The notes: generated from the sequence alone by a model not told the origin. DNA of 37,566 nt from Chlamydiales bacterium (GCA_031292375.1 JARLHF010000024.1:1-37566); one strand, 5' to 3'; shown: positions 17,047-25,758, numbered from the stretch's first letter. Numbers and translations are program-made.

Positions 17047-17742
17047 TTAGTAAATGCTGATGTGGAAAAGAGCATCATTTGGTGTAATGGATAAATGTTC
17101 AATGATTTGAAGGTCGGCAAGCCCACGTAAGAGAGCAAATGCTGCAACGAGTAAGAGAGCAGATCCCATGATCCATTTATAGCGTTTTGATAACGTAAGT
17201 AGCTTATAGGATGCCTTCATCGTAATCCAAAGAGAGGGCGTCGTCAATAGGGCAAAAACCAAGCCATTTAAAGCGCCTAAAAAAGGGTTTGCGAGGAGAG
17301 CAGAAATAGAAAAAACCATGAGGCTTTGGCCACAAGGCAGTAAAACTGTTGCAAGGCCAAAGCAAAAGACAGCTGAAAAATTGGGCTTAAGGATGAGCAG
17401 GGAAATTTTTTGGTTGAGATGGCTCAATAGGTGAGTTAATTTTTTTGATCTTGGAAGAGAAAAAGAAGTTAAATATCTAAAAGACATAAGCAATAGAAAT
17501 GAGCCAAATAATAAGCTTGTAATAGCTGATATGTGAAATTGATGCAAAAATAGTTGCACTCCTGCCCCTATTTCTCCTGCAAGCATGCCAGCAAGAGAAA
17601 AGGAAGAGAGCCTTCCAAGAAAGTAGGCATGACGGTAGGGGTGTTTTGCAAGAAGCATGGTAAGTGGGCCGCACATGCCCATGCAGTGCAAGTTTCCAAG
17701 CAAATAAACAGGAGTCATGGATAAGATATAAGCTATTTCCAA
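17047..17742 (-). CDS. DsbD_2/TauE-like membrane protein, probable metal-handling or cbb3 assembly factor
   Basis: 231 residues with six hydrophobic segments. The first contains LGNLHCMGMCGPL (H19, C20, C24) and the fourth LLPCGQS (P136, C137). These are the marks of the 'sulfite exporter TauE/SafE' subgroup with the DsbD_2 domain, related to CcdA/DsbD. Members often occur beside cbb3 oxidase assembly genes and are thought to handle copper or reductant. No oxidase subunit is in this window, so the role is inferred only from family. The start lies 2 bp after the preceding 61-residue membrane protein, implying a two-gene unit. Confidence 0.85.
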   Translation of the reverse strand: MEIAYILSMTPVYLLGNLHCMGMCGPLTMLLAKHPYRHAYFLGRLSSFSLAGMLAGEIGAGVQLFLHQFHISAITSLLFGSFLLLMSFRYLTSFSLPRSKKLTHLLSHLNQKISLLILKPNFSAVFCFGLATVLLPCGQSLMVFSISALLANPFLGALNGLVFALLTTPSLWITMKASYKLLTLSKRYKWIMGSALLLVAAFALLRGLADLQIIEHLSITPNDALFHISIY

Positions 17743-17744
17743 AC

Positions 17745-17930
17745 CTATTCTGCCTTTGCTTTTTGATTTAATTCATAGCGCAATCTCTGAAGTTGTCCAG
17801 CATCTATGCCAGTAACCCCCGATTTTCTAGTTGTTGCAATGAATGTTGTTAGAGCAAATAGCAGAAAAAATGTTCCACAAGAAACCCAAAAAGCAAGGAC
17901 CCACCACTGTAGTTTTTTCTCTTTAGCCAT
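17745..17930 (-). CDS. Small single-pass membrane protein, 61 residues
   Basis: Residues 1-9 are charged (MAKEKKLQWW), about 10-31 form one membrane helix, and the C-terminal 25 residues are polar (GVTGIDAGQLQRLRYELNQKAK). I do not recognise a family. It ends 2 bp before the DsbD_2-like membrane protein on the same strand, which supports it as a real gene and suggests a shared role; small membrane proteins such as CcoS or FixH occur in similar places, but there is no sequence evidence for either. The ribosome binding site is weak. Confidence 0.6.
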   Translation of the reverse strand: MAKEKKLQWWVLAFWVSCGTFFLLFALTTFIATTRKSGVTGIDAGQLQRLRYELNQKAKAE

Positions 17931-17975
17931 TCGAGGGATTTTGTCCTAGAAATGTAAGAGCTGTCAAGAAAAATC

Positions 17976-18431
17976 CTATAATTTACAAGTTAGGAAATTT
18001 GTCTGTAAGGAGAATTGCTCGGTAATTATTTGAGCTGCCAAACTACTTACCCCGCTTATTACATCTTGCATGTTCTCTGAATTTAGCGTTCCTGCTTTAG
18101 CCATATCTTGCGTAACTTGCAACAATGCTTGTTCATCTTGGATTACTTTTTCATTTAGAGCATTCATTTCTGGTTGTAGACGGAGCAGTTCTAGTCGAGC
18201 TCTTGAGGCACATTCTCTAGCTGGTTGTAGCCCTGGAGGTGGCTTATCCTGTGATACAATCTTTAATCGCATTGCAGTGGTAAAAATGCTTTCTAATCGA
18301 TCAACTTGTTCGCTAGCGTTTCCAAATATATTTTGGAATTTTCTGTATTCTGATAGAATGGGGCTTTGAATAAAAGCATTATAAGAAGTTTCAAATTGTG
18401 TAGCTGTTTCTAATAAAATATTAATAGACAT
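17976..18431 (-). CDS. Unknown helical/coiled-coil protein, 151 residues
   Basis: The protein is predicted helical throughout, with heptad-like leucine spacing in about 80-125 (LELLRLQPEMNALNEKVIQD) and no membrane segment or signal peptide. A proline-rich turn (DKPPPGLQPA, about 62-71) splits two helical halves. A good ribosome binding site (AAGGA, 6 bases before the ATG) supports the gene. The size and shape are like small secretion chaperones or effector accessory proteins of chlamydiae, but no family is recognised. It is divergent from glgP. Confidence 0.75.
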   Translation of the reverse strand: MSINILLETATQFETSYNAFIQSPILSEYRKFQNIFGNASEQVDRLESIFTTAMRLKIVSQDKPPPGLQPARECASRARLELLRLQPEMNALNEKVIQDEQALLQVTQDMAKAGTLNSENMQDVISGVSSLAAQIITEQFSLQTNFLTCKL

Positions 18432-18585
18432 ATTTTTCCTTATATTATTTATGTAAATTGGTTGTGATTGTACTAATTCATTTGAAAAAAGTCATCTTGT
18501 ATTTGATGTATCTTTAATAGAGATTGCTAAAAAAATCTTCAAGAGATTACAGATTATTTAATTAGATTTTTTAGGAGTCGTTATT

Positions 18586-21162
18586 GTGGATCCAAGCCCA
18601 GAGTTTATAGAGCTGCAAGCAGGTAATTTGGTTGCCAAAATTAAGCACTACCTCATCACTACCATGGGACGCGTTGAAGAGGAGGCCTCTTGCGAGGAGC
18701 TTTATCGGGCAGTTTCCTATGCGCTCAGAGAAGAGATCATGATGCAGTGGACAGCAACGACGCATACATATACTGAAAAAGATGTAAAAATGCTCTACTA
18801 TCTTTCGATGGAGTACCTTCCAGGAAGGCTTTTAAGTAATAATATTACTAATATGAAAGCGAATCCATTGATCAACAGAGTGATGAAGAAGTTAAATCGA
18901 ACGCTTTCTGGTTTGATGGAGTGTGAGTCGGATCCAAGCCTTGGAAATGGTGGTCTTGGGCGCTTGGCTTCTTGCTTTTTGGATTCTCTTGCAACGCAGC
19001 ACTATCCAGCGCAAGCTTATGGCCTTCGTTATCAGTATGGAATATTCGAGCAAGAGCTTTGGGAGGGCATGCAAATTGAAAGGCCAGATTGTTGGCTCCT
19101 CTATGAAAATCCATGGGAATTTAGACAGGATTTGCACGCGCGTAATGTACGGTTTTCTGGAAGAACAAATACGCAGCGTCGCACAGACACTGAGTGCGCA
19201 TCTTTGGAGCATTACGACTATGATGAAGTAAGAGCACTTCCCTATGATTTGCCTATTATGGGGTATAGTGAATCGGACCTATTCTCTGTTGTAACGCTTA
19301 GGCTATGGTCTACAAAGGAGTCTCCAAGGAATTTTCGATTACAAAAATATAATGCAGGAGAAATTGACCAGGCAGCAGAAAACACAACTCTTACAGATGT
19401 TTTATACCCCAATGACAATCATGAAATGGGCAAAAGGGTGCGCTTGAAGCAAGAATATCTTTTGGTGTCTGCATCTCTACAAGATATCATCCACCAATAC
19501 CTTGCCATACATAAAGACTTTACCGGGTTTATGGACAAGGTACGCATCCAGATTAATGATACACACCCTTCTTTGGTGATTGCAGAAATGATGTGGCTGC
19601 TTACAAAGGAGTATGGACTATCTTGGGACAATGCTTGGCAGACAACACAGGCTTGTACGAGTTATACGAATCACACTGTTTTGAAGGAGGGCCTAGAGGA
19701 ATGGAATGAGAATCGTCTTCGCACCCTGCTTCCTTGTCAGTACCATATGATAGAGCTTCTAAATCAAAAATTTTGCAATCAAGTACGTGCTAGATTCCCG
19801 GGGGATGAAGAGCGTGTCAGGCGCCTTTCTATTATCGAAAGCGGTAATGTGCGTATGGCAAATCTTGCAATTGTTGGTTCGCATTGTGTAAATGGTGTTG
19901 CAAAGTTGCATTCAAAGATTCTTAAGGAAAACCTATTTAAGGAATTTTGTGAGCTCTATCCAGGAAAATTTATCAATGTAACAAATGGTGTTACACAAAG
20001 GCGCTGGCTTTTAAATTGCAATCCATTACTTGCAGAGTTTATCATAAAACGCATTGGAAGAGGATGGATTGTAAATTTTCCAGAGCTGCAAAAGCTTGCA
20101 GCATTTGCAAATGATCCTGAAAGTCAGCAAGAATTTTTAGCTATCAAACATAAAAATAAACAAGCTTTTAGTGAATTTGTACACCTACATAATCGTTTGA
20201 GAGATATTAATGGGCACTTCTTGAAGTATTCTGTAAAGCTTGATCCAAATTCTCTCTTTGATGTACACATCAAGCGTATTCATGAGTATAAAAGACAGCT
20301 TATGAACATACTACATGTGATCATGGTTTATCAAGAGCTGCAAGAAAACCCAAGCGCAAGAATTATTCCAAGAACTGTTATTATTGGAGGTAAGGCAGCA
20401 GCTGGCTACTTGATTGCAAAACAGATCGTTCAGTTGATTTATGCAGTTTCAAGAAAAGTCAATCAAGACCCACTTGTCAATGGTGCTTTAAAAGTTGTTT
20501 TTTTTGAGAATTACAATGTTTCAAGAGCTGAGATGTTGATTCCTGCAGCAGATCTTTCAGAGCAGATATCGACAGCTGGCATGGAGGCCTCTGGCACGGG
20601 AAATATGAAATTGTCCATCAATGGGGCTCTTACAATAGGTACAAATGATGGTGCAAATATTGAAATGCGAGAAGAAATTAAGGATCAGTGGTGGCCATTT
20701 GCATTTGGCGCATCAAGTGAAGAAATTGCTTTAATGCAAGCTGTGCGTAGTTATAATCCATGGGAAGTGTGCGCTGCAAATCCTAAAATTAAAAAGGCTG
20801 TAGAATCACTCCACGATAGAACTTTTGCTCAATTTGACATAGAGCATCAAGCTTTTACAGAGCTTTATTACCATCTCTTAGAAAGTCAGCATGGAAAGCC
20901 AGCAGATAGTTATTTTGTCTTAAAGGACTTGGAAAGCTATGCTGAAACTCAAAAAAGAGTAGAAGCTCTTTTCTTGAATAAGGCTAGCTGGGCAGAATAC
21001 GCCATTCACAATATTGCAGGAATGGGTAAATTTTCTTCGGATGAGTCGATTAAACAGTATGCAGAAAAGATTTGGCAACTTGCGCCTTGCCCACCTGATG
21101 AAAAGATTTTGGCTAAAGTTCGCGAAGAGTATTCTGAACACGATAAGTGTCGCATACTCTAA
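18586..21162 (+). CDS. glgP: Glycogen/maltodextrin phosphorylase
   Basis: 858 residues, slightly longer than most bacterial members. It cleaves alpha-1,4-glucans with phosphate to glucose 1-phosphate. Seen in order: LYYLSMEYLPGRLL near the N-terminus, GNGGLGRLASCFLDSLAT, INDTHPSL, the HEYKRQLMNILHV block, and the pyridoxal phosphate site EASGTGNMKLSING with the Schiff-base lysine at K675, followed by IGTNDGANIEM. The start is GTG at 18586, with AGGAG 8 bases upstream. It matches chlamydial GlgP in overall pattern. It stands alone, divergent from the 151-residue protein. A short GC-rich hairpin follows. Confidence 0.96.
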   Translation: MDPSPEFIELQAGNLVAKIKHYLITTMGRVEEEASCEELYRAVSYALREEIMMQWTATTHTYTEKDVKMLYYLSMEYLPGRLLSNNITNMKANPLINRVMKKLNRTLSGLMECESDPSLGNGGLGRLASCFLDSLATQHYPAQAYGLRYQYGIFEQELWEGMQIERPDCWLLYENPWEFRQDLHARNVRFSGRTNTQRRTDTECASLEHYDYDEVRALPYDLPIMGYSESDLFSVVTLRLWSTKESPRNFRLQKYNAGEIDQAAENTTLTDVLYPNDNHEMGKRVRLKQEYLLVSASLQDIIHQYLAIHKDFTGFMDKVRIQINDTHPSLVIAEMMWLLTKEYGLSWDNAWQTTQACTSYTNHTVLKEGLEEWNENRLRTLLPCQYHMIELLNQKFCNQVRARFPGDEERVRRLSIIESGNVRMANLAIVGSHCVNGVAKLHSKILKENLFKEFCELYPGKFINVTNGVTQRRWLLNCNPLLAEFIIKRIGRGWIVNFPELQKLAAFANDPESQQEFLAIKHKNKQAFSEFVHLHNRLRDINGHFLKYSVKLDPNSLFDVHIKRIHEYKRQLMNILHVIMVYQELQENPSARIIPRTVIIGGKAAAGYLIAKQIVQLIYAVSRKVNQDPLVNGALKVVFFENYNVSRAEMLIPAADLSEQISTAGMEASGTGNMKLSINGALTIGTNDGANIEMREEIKDQWWPFAFGASSEEIALMQAVRSYNPWEVCAANPKIKKAVESLHDRTFAQFDIEHQAFTELYYHLLESQHGKPADSYFVLKDLESYAETQKRVEALFLNKASWAEYAIHNIAGMGKFSSDESIKQYAEKIWQLAPCPPDEKILAKVREEYSEHDKCRIL

Positions 21163-21209
21163 AGAGAGTTGCTCTTGCGCTGCAAATCATGCTTTGGAAT
21201 ACCCTATGG

Positions 21210-21224
21210 CAGGGCGACGCCCTG
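21210..21224 (+). terminator. Short hairpin after glgP
   Basis: CAGGGC-GAC-GCCCTG forms a 6-bp GC-rich stem 47 bases after the glgP stop. It lacks a T run, so it is only a possible terminator. Confidence 0.35.
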
Positions 21225-21351
21225 AAATTATGTATACACACATTTTAGGCTGAAAACCAACATGGATACTATAACGCAGGCCTTCAGTTTTTATAATACA
21301 TGGCGATGAATAAGTAAAGATAGGTCATAAAACGGAAGTTTATCGTTAAAA

Positions 21352-22257
21352 TTACAACTGTCTTAGAAGCTTGTAAAATTGCTCTTTTGAGAAGGATGTT
21401 GCGCTATAGACGCACCTTGTCCCTTTTTCATTGGGCCACGCTATTTCATGCCATGTTGCTAGTTGAGGGTGTATCGCTAATATTGCTGTTGTTACATCCC
21501 ACAAGTAGTATTTTTTTGTATGATTATTTAAAACATTCGAAAGAAGCTCTGTTGTAAATTGAGCTTCTGGTGTATTGGGTAATTCTTTCTTAAACTGTTC
21601 TAGCCATGGTTGAGTCACTTGGTGTACGCCTGCTTCTTTGTCAATTAAATAAACAGGAATGTTGCTATCAAAAACAATGTGAGCAGCTTTTAAGTCTAAA
21701 AAAATAGAATCTGGAAAATATCCTTGAGGCTTATTTGGAGAGTGGGCTGTCATAAATAATGCATCGATCTTTTTTGTAATTAAAGGCTCTTTTGCAACAG
21801 CTTTAGCTAAACTTGTAATGGGTGAGAGAGCAATGATTAACACTTTTTCTTTGGAGTGTTTCAGAGTTTGAATAATAAATTGCTCGGCAGAGCTCTTCTC
21901 TAATTTAGAAGGACTTTTTGGTAAAGTGACTTCAAAGAGGGCGTTAATTCGTTCTTTATATTTGCTTGGAATCCCTTGTGAGGGTTCAAGAGGCTCTTTT
22001 GCTCCTGCAATGACAGGAATGTTATTTTTCTTTAATAAGCCTAAGAGGTCCAAAACGTTTTGAGTATTATAGGGCAAATCACTCCAACCATCGCCCTCTA
22101 CAATAATTCCTTTGATGCTTACATCTTCTTGGTGCAAAAGCCATGTGATGGCGATCAAATCATCGAAATCGGCATCTGTTGTAACCAATATATCTTTCGC
22201 ATAAAGAGTAAGCTGCCAAATCAGTAATAAAAACAAACACTTTTGAAAATATAGCAT
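21352..22257 (-). CDS. Exported nucleoside hydrolase-family protein
   Basis: 301 residues. The N-terminus (about 1-20, hydrophobic, ending LTLYA) is a signal peptide, so the enzyme should act outside the inner membrane. The mature part begins with the ribohydrolase motif TTDADFDDLIAI. D28, D32 and D33 align with catalytic/calcium aspartates D10, D14 and D15 of the protozoan enzyme, while the first aspartate of the usual DTD is Thr here. The C-terminal YYLWDVTTAIL supplies the last calcium aspartate (D254). PQGYFPDSIFLDLKAAHIVF is the matching middle block. The family splits the N-glycosidic bond of nucleosides. The start has no ribosome binding site because a 36-bp hairpin repeat ends 1 base upstream of it. 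The gene follows the NHLP-type gene on the same strand. Confidence 0.88.
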   Translation of the reverse strand: MLYFQKCLFLLLIWQLTLYAKDILVTTDADFDDLIAITWLLHQEDVSIKGIIVEGDGWSDLPYNTQNVLDLLGLLKKNNIPVIAGAKEPLEPSQGIPSKYKERINALFEVTLPKSPSKLEKSSAEQFIIQTLKHSKEKVLIIALSPITSLAKAVAKEPLITKKIDALFMTAHSPNKPQGYFPDSIFLDLKAAHIVFDSNIPVYLIDKEAGVHQVTQPWLEQFKKELPNTPEAQFTTELLSNVLNNHTKKYYLWDVTTAILAIHPQLATWHEIAWPNEKGTRCVYSATSFSKEQFYKLLRQL

Positions 22258-22258
22258 T

Positions 22259-22294
22259 TATACACAAACCAATTCTTGAACTTGCTTGTGTATA
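22259..22294. repeat. 36-bp palindromic repeat filling an intergenic gap
   Basis: Starts TATACACAAACCAATTC and ends GAACTTGCTTGTGTATA around a TT centre. It differs from the copy at 24646-24681 by one base. It takes up 36 of the 38 bases between the NHLP-type gene and the nucleoside hydrolase gene. Confidence 0.8.
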
Positions 22295-22295
22295 T

Positions 22296-22601
22296 TTAGA
22301 AGAAGAGATCTGAAGGTGGAATGCCAGCATTTATTAAACCTTGATAATCTGAACCTAGATCGCCACCGCTAATGCCTGCAAGTTGTTGTTTGGAAAAGGC
22401 ATGTTTCTCTGGTAGTATAAAATAAGTTGTCTCTTTTGTGTTTTCAACAATTTTAGGTGTAATTTCTTTAGGTAGATGAATGCCATGCTCTTCCATCACT
22501 TTTTTAGGATCATGTAATAGGCGCTTTTTGAAACTCTCATCGTGCATTGCTTTTGTAACGATTTGCAACCATGAATTTGTGGATGTTTTTTTCTTGTCCA
22601 T
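22296..22601 (-). CDS. NHLP-leader (nitrile-hydratase-leader-like) small protein, possible RiPP precursor
   Basis: 101 residues. The first 80 match the NHLP leader pattern of proteusin/TOMM precursors, which derives from the nitrile hydratase alpha subunit: a helix with W11, A18, F24, then LLHDPKKVMEEHGIHLP, then VVENT-like IVENTKETTYFILP, then QLAGISGG. The Gly-Gly at 79-80 would be the leader cleavage point. It leaves a 21-residue tail, beginning DLGSDYQG and ending PPSDLFF, that has two serines but no cysteine or threonine. A strong AAGGAG ribosome binding site and a near-consensus promoter are present. No maturation enzyme or peptidase-transporter is in the window, so a modified product is inference; a stand-alone regulator or chaperone-like role is possible. 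Confidence 0.85.
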   Translation of the reverse strand: MDKKKTSTNSWLQIVTKAMHDESFKKRLLHDPKKVMEEHGIHLPKEITPKIVENTKETTYFILPEKHAFSKQQLAGISGGDLGSDYQGLINAGIPPSDLFF

Positions 22602-22639
22602 AATGATCTCCTTAATCTTTAGATTTTCAACTTAATTTT

Positions 22640-22668
22640 ACTATATTAAATAAAAAAAATATTATCAA
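22640..22668 (-). promoter_or_regulatory. Strong sigma-70-type promoter of the NHLP gene
   Basis: On the minus strand TTGATA (22663-22668) and TATAGT (22640-22645) are separated by exactly 17 bp, each one base off consensus. The spacer is a long A/T tract. The leader RNA would be about 30 bases with AAGGAG near its end. Confidence 0.7.
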
Positions 22669-22755
22669 CTTAAAAAGTAGGGTGATGCTTTGTTTAATAT
22701 GAGTATATGCTGTATTCTCTATCGTTGAGTAAATCTAACTTTATGGAGTTCTTGC

Positions 22756-24666
22756 ATGTCGCAAGTATTGAATCAAGAGCAGTTTATAGCCGTTCAGCAT
22801 TTGACGGGCCCCCTATTAGTTCTTGCAGGAGCAGGATCTGGAAAGACGCGTATTGTTACGTATCGCATTGCTAATTTAATCAATCAAGGCGTTGCACCCT
22901 CTTCCATTTTGGCTTTAACATTTACGAATAAGGCTGCAGGAGAAATGAGAGAGCGTGTTCATAAGCTCTCTTTGGCATCTGTTACAATTTGTACCTTTCA
23001 TAGTCTGGGAGTGCGTGTTTTAAGAGAGTGCATCGATGTTTTTGGATACAGTAAGAATTTTCTTATCTATGATGAAGATGATTCTAACCGTGTTTTAAAG
23101 GGATGCTTAGATATTCTTGGGCTAAAAGATAAGGAATTTTCTGCAAAAGTCTTTAAGGGTCTTATTTCTAATGCTAAAAATCAGCTCATTGGCCCTGAGG
23201 ATGTTTCTTCTGGCGCAACTCCTGTTGAACAATGGTTTCCAGAGGTATATAAAGCTTATCAGGCAAAGCTCAAAGAGTACAATGCATTGGACTTTGATGA
23301 TCTTCTTTATGTGCTCGTCAAGATCTTTCAAGCTCGCAAAGATGTTCTAGAATACTATCAAAATAAATGGCAGTTTTTGCTTATCGATGAGTATCAAGAT
23401 ACAAATGAGGCGCAATACAGACTTGCTCGTTTGCTCGTTGAAAAGACGCACAATATTTTTGTTGTAGGCGATCCAGATCAATCGATCTATTCCTGGAGAG
23501 GAGCAAAAATTCAGAATATTTTGAATTTTCAAACAGATTATCCAGGAGCTAAAATTGTGCGATTGGAGCAAAATTATCGCAGCCAAAGTAATATTTTAGA
23601 GGCTGCCAATGCACTTATTCGTAATAATCAAGGCAGATTGGAAAAGAATTTGTGGAGCGCTCTTGGAAAAGGAGAAAAGCTCTCTTTGCACATCACAGAT
23701 GATGAGAGAAGCGAGGCAAGTTTTGTTGTAAATCAGATCTTGGAGCATAAACAAAATAGAAATACTTCATTAAATGATATTGTTGTGTTTTATAGGACAA
23801 ACTTTCAGTCTCGCGTATTTGAAGATGCTCTTCTTAGAAGGCGCATCCCTTACATCATTGTTGGAGGTATCTCTTTTTATCAGAGAAAAGAAATTAAAGA
23901 CATTTTAGGTTTTTTACGCCTTATCCATTCCCCGTTTGATTTTGTTTCTTTTGAAAGGACAATTAATATACCTAAAAGAGGTTTTGGAGATAGTACAATC
24001 GATAAGCTTCGTTTATTTGCTCAGCAAGCCAATCTTTCTATATTAGACGCTTGCCATAAATTAATTACTGAAGGCAGCCAGATAGGTATCAAGCTCAATA
24101 GTAAACAAAAAGAGAGTCTTCAGGAGTATTTAAGCTTATTTCATGAATTTAAGACGTTTCACGGTCCGTTGCAAGAGCTTGTCTCTTTTGTTATTAGAAA
24201 AAGCCGCTACCTAGATTACTTGAAAGAAGACGCTGAAACGTATAATGATAGAAAAGAAAACGTGGATGAGTTGCTTGCAAAAGCAAGAGAGTGGGAGCAT
24301 TCTATGGAAAATGCGACGCTTGCAGACTTTTTGGAAGAACTTTCATTAAAGTCTACGCTAGATGAAATGGATGCCTCTCAAGAAAAAGTGCATCTGATGA
24401 CCATTCATAATGGCAAAGGCTTAGAATTTAATGTAGCCTTTTTGGTGGGCATGGAAGAAGATCTATTTCCTCATGCCAATGCAAGGGGTAGTTTTGAGGC
24501 ATTAGAAGAGGAGAGAAGGCTTTGCTATGTTGGAATGACGAGGGCTAAAAATCATCTCTATTTAACAGCTGTGCAATGCAGGTATTTGTGGGGCACTACA
24601 AGGTATATGAAGCCAAGTAGATTCCTTTTTGAAATTCCAAGGGAATATACACAAACCAATTCTTGA
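22756..24666 (+). CDS. uvrD: UvrD/PcrA/Rep-type DNA helicase
   Basis: 636 residues, a superfamily 1A 3'-5' helicase. The order is: N-terminal Q-motif region (LNQEQFIAV), Walker A AGAGSGKT (24-31), LTFTNKAAGEMRERV, DEYQDTNEAQ (about 212-221), VGDPDQSIYSWRGA, LEQNYRS, MTIHNGKGLEF and RRLCYVGMTRAKNHLYL. The C-terminal tail beyond motif VI is short, as in chlamydial UvrD and Rep, and lacks the extra domain of PcrA. The start ATG has GGAG 8 bases upstream. The last codons and the stop (EYTQTNS) are read from a 36-bp palindromic repeat. The near neighbour rpoN matches the order I recall in Chlamydia (CT608-CT609), with one extra gene here. Confidence 0.94.
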   Translation: MSQVLNQEQFIAVQHLTGPLLVLAGAGSGKTRIVTYRIANLINQGVAPSSILALTFTNKAAGEMRERVHKLSLASVTICTFHSLGVRVLRECIDVFGYSKNFLIYDEDDSNRVLKGCLDILGLKDKEFSAKVFKGLISNAKNQLIGPEDVSSGATPVEQWFPEVYKAYQAKLKEYNALDFDDLLYVLVKIFQARKDVLEYYQNKWQFLLIDEYQDTNEAQYRLARLLVEKTHNIFVVGDPDQSIYSWRGAKIQNILNFQTDYPGAKIVRLEQNYRSQSNILEAANALIRNNQGRLEKNLWSALGKGEKLSLHITDDERSEASFVVNQILEHKQNRNTSLNDIVVFYRTNFQSRVFEDALLRRRIPYIIVGGISFYQRKEIKDILGFLRLIHSPFDFVSFERTINIPKRGFGDSTIDKLRLFAQQANLSILDACHKLITEGSQIGIKLNSKQKESLQEYLSLFHEFKTFHGPLQELVSFVIRKSRYLDYLKEDAETYNDRKENVDELLAKAREWEHSMENATLADFLEELSLKSTLDEMDASQEKVHLMTIHNGKGLEFNVAFLVGMEEDLFPHANARGSFEALEEERRLCYVGMTRAKNHLYLTAVQCRYLWGTTRYMKPSRFLFEIPREYTQTNS

Positions 24667-24681
24667 ACTTGTTTGTGTATA
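24646..24681. repeat. 36-bp palindromic repeat overlapping the helicase stop codon
   Basis: Same hairpin as 22259-22294 with one difference. Its first half encodes the final residues of the helicase and contains the TGA stop at 24664-24666. Its second half runs into the intergenic gap. Confidence 0.8.
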
Positions 24682-24786
24682 CATTCAGAAGGTGGGCCTT
24701 GTTTGGACTTAAACATTTATTGTGTATAAATCGAGTAATGTGCTAAGAATTTTTATAAATGAAAAAAAGAATATTTACAGGTCTGA

Positions 24787-25758
24787 ATGGAAAGAGAAAA
24801 AGTTGTACAGCTTTTAAGGCGCTTTGGTGGGGCTGGGACTGATGCGATTTTAGAGCCAACTTCTCTTATTTTTACGACACCAGAGGTCGATGGACTCATT
24901 GGATATCGCTCAGAATTAAAATGTTTTGTAGTTTATGGGGATCCTGTTTGCGCATCAGAAGATATGCTCAAGCTTGTATTAGCTTTTCATCATTATTGTA
25001 AATCTCATCACAAACATATTATCTATGTTTCAGCTTCTTACTCGTTTGCAACCCTTGCTATGAGTCATGTTTGTAAGGCTTTGATAAAGTTTGGAGAAGA
25101 GCTTTCTTATGATCCTAGTAATGATCCACAAAAGCATGAAGGTTCTCATGGAAGATTAGTTCGTAGAAAAGTGCATCATGCAATCAATGAAGGCACAAAA
25201 GTATATGAATATTTAGGGGATGATAAGCAGCTTGAAAAGGATATCAAAGATGTAGCTATAGCTTGGTTAAAAAATAGAAAAGGGCCACAAGTTCATACGG
25301 CGCAGGTGAGATTTTTTGAAGATCCTTTTGGAAAGCGTTGGTTCTATGCAAAAAAGGGAAATGAGTTGGTAGGTGCTGTGATGCTGAGCCGGCTTGATGC
25401 CCATAACGGCTATCTGTTGACAAACCTTGTAATGACTCCAGAGGCACCTCACGGTACAGCGGAACTTTTGATTGTTTCTGTATTTGATATCTTAAGAAGT
25501 GAAGGGTGTCATTTTGTAGTTTCGGGGTCTGCTCCAACAAAGTCACTTAATGAAATTAAGGGCTTTGGCAAGTTATTTTCTTGCCTTATCAGAGGTGTTT
25601 ACTGTATTGTAAATAAATTATTTCATTTAGGCGGCCATAAAGTATTTTGGGAAAAATTTTGCCCAAAAGAAGAGTCTACTTATCTCTTATTTTCTCATCC
25701 AAGTATTGGCATTCGTGATGCAGTGAGTTTAATGCGAGCGCTCAATGTCTCTTTATGA
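24787..25758 (+). CDS. DUF2156 (phosphatidylglycerol lysyltransferase C-terminal-like) protein
   Basis: 323 residues, soluble, with no membrane segments. The sequence follows the double GNAT layout of DUF2156/MprF C-terminal domains. It begins with FGGAGTDAILEPTSLIFTT and has FVVYGDPVCASEDMLKLVLAF, a middle block with HGRLVRRKVHHAINEG, and a second half with the strand AVMLSRLDAHNGYLLTNLVM. In MprF these domains move lysine or alanine from tRNA to lipid; here the flippase half is missing, so the acceptor is unknown. The gene overlaps rpoN by 14 bp and is therefore cotranscribed with it. It sits between uvrD and rpoN, which I recall as direct neighbours in C. trachomatis. AGG lies 6 bases before the ATG. 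Confidence 0.8.
   Translation: MEREKVVQLLRRFGGAGTDAILEPTSLIFTTPEVDGLIGYRSELKCFVVYGDPVCASEDMLKLVLAFHHYCKSHHKHIIYVSASYSFATLAMSHVCKALIKFGEELSYDPSNDPQKHEGSHGRLVRRKVHHAINEGTKVYEYLGDDKQLEKDIKDVAIAWLKNRKGPQVHTAQVRFFEDPFGKRWFYAKKGNELVGAVMLSRLDAHNGYLLTNLVMTPEAPHGTAELLIVSVFDILRSEGCHFVVSGSAPTKSLNEIKGFGKLFSCLIRGVYCIVNKLFHLGGHKVFWEKFCPKEESTYLLFSHPSIGIRDAVSLMRALNVSL

Noticed and set aside
18872-19231. Three ORFs inside glgP
   Set aside because: They overlap the conserved phosphorylase core and have no independent start signal.
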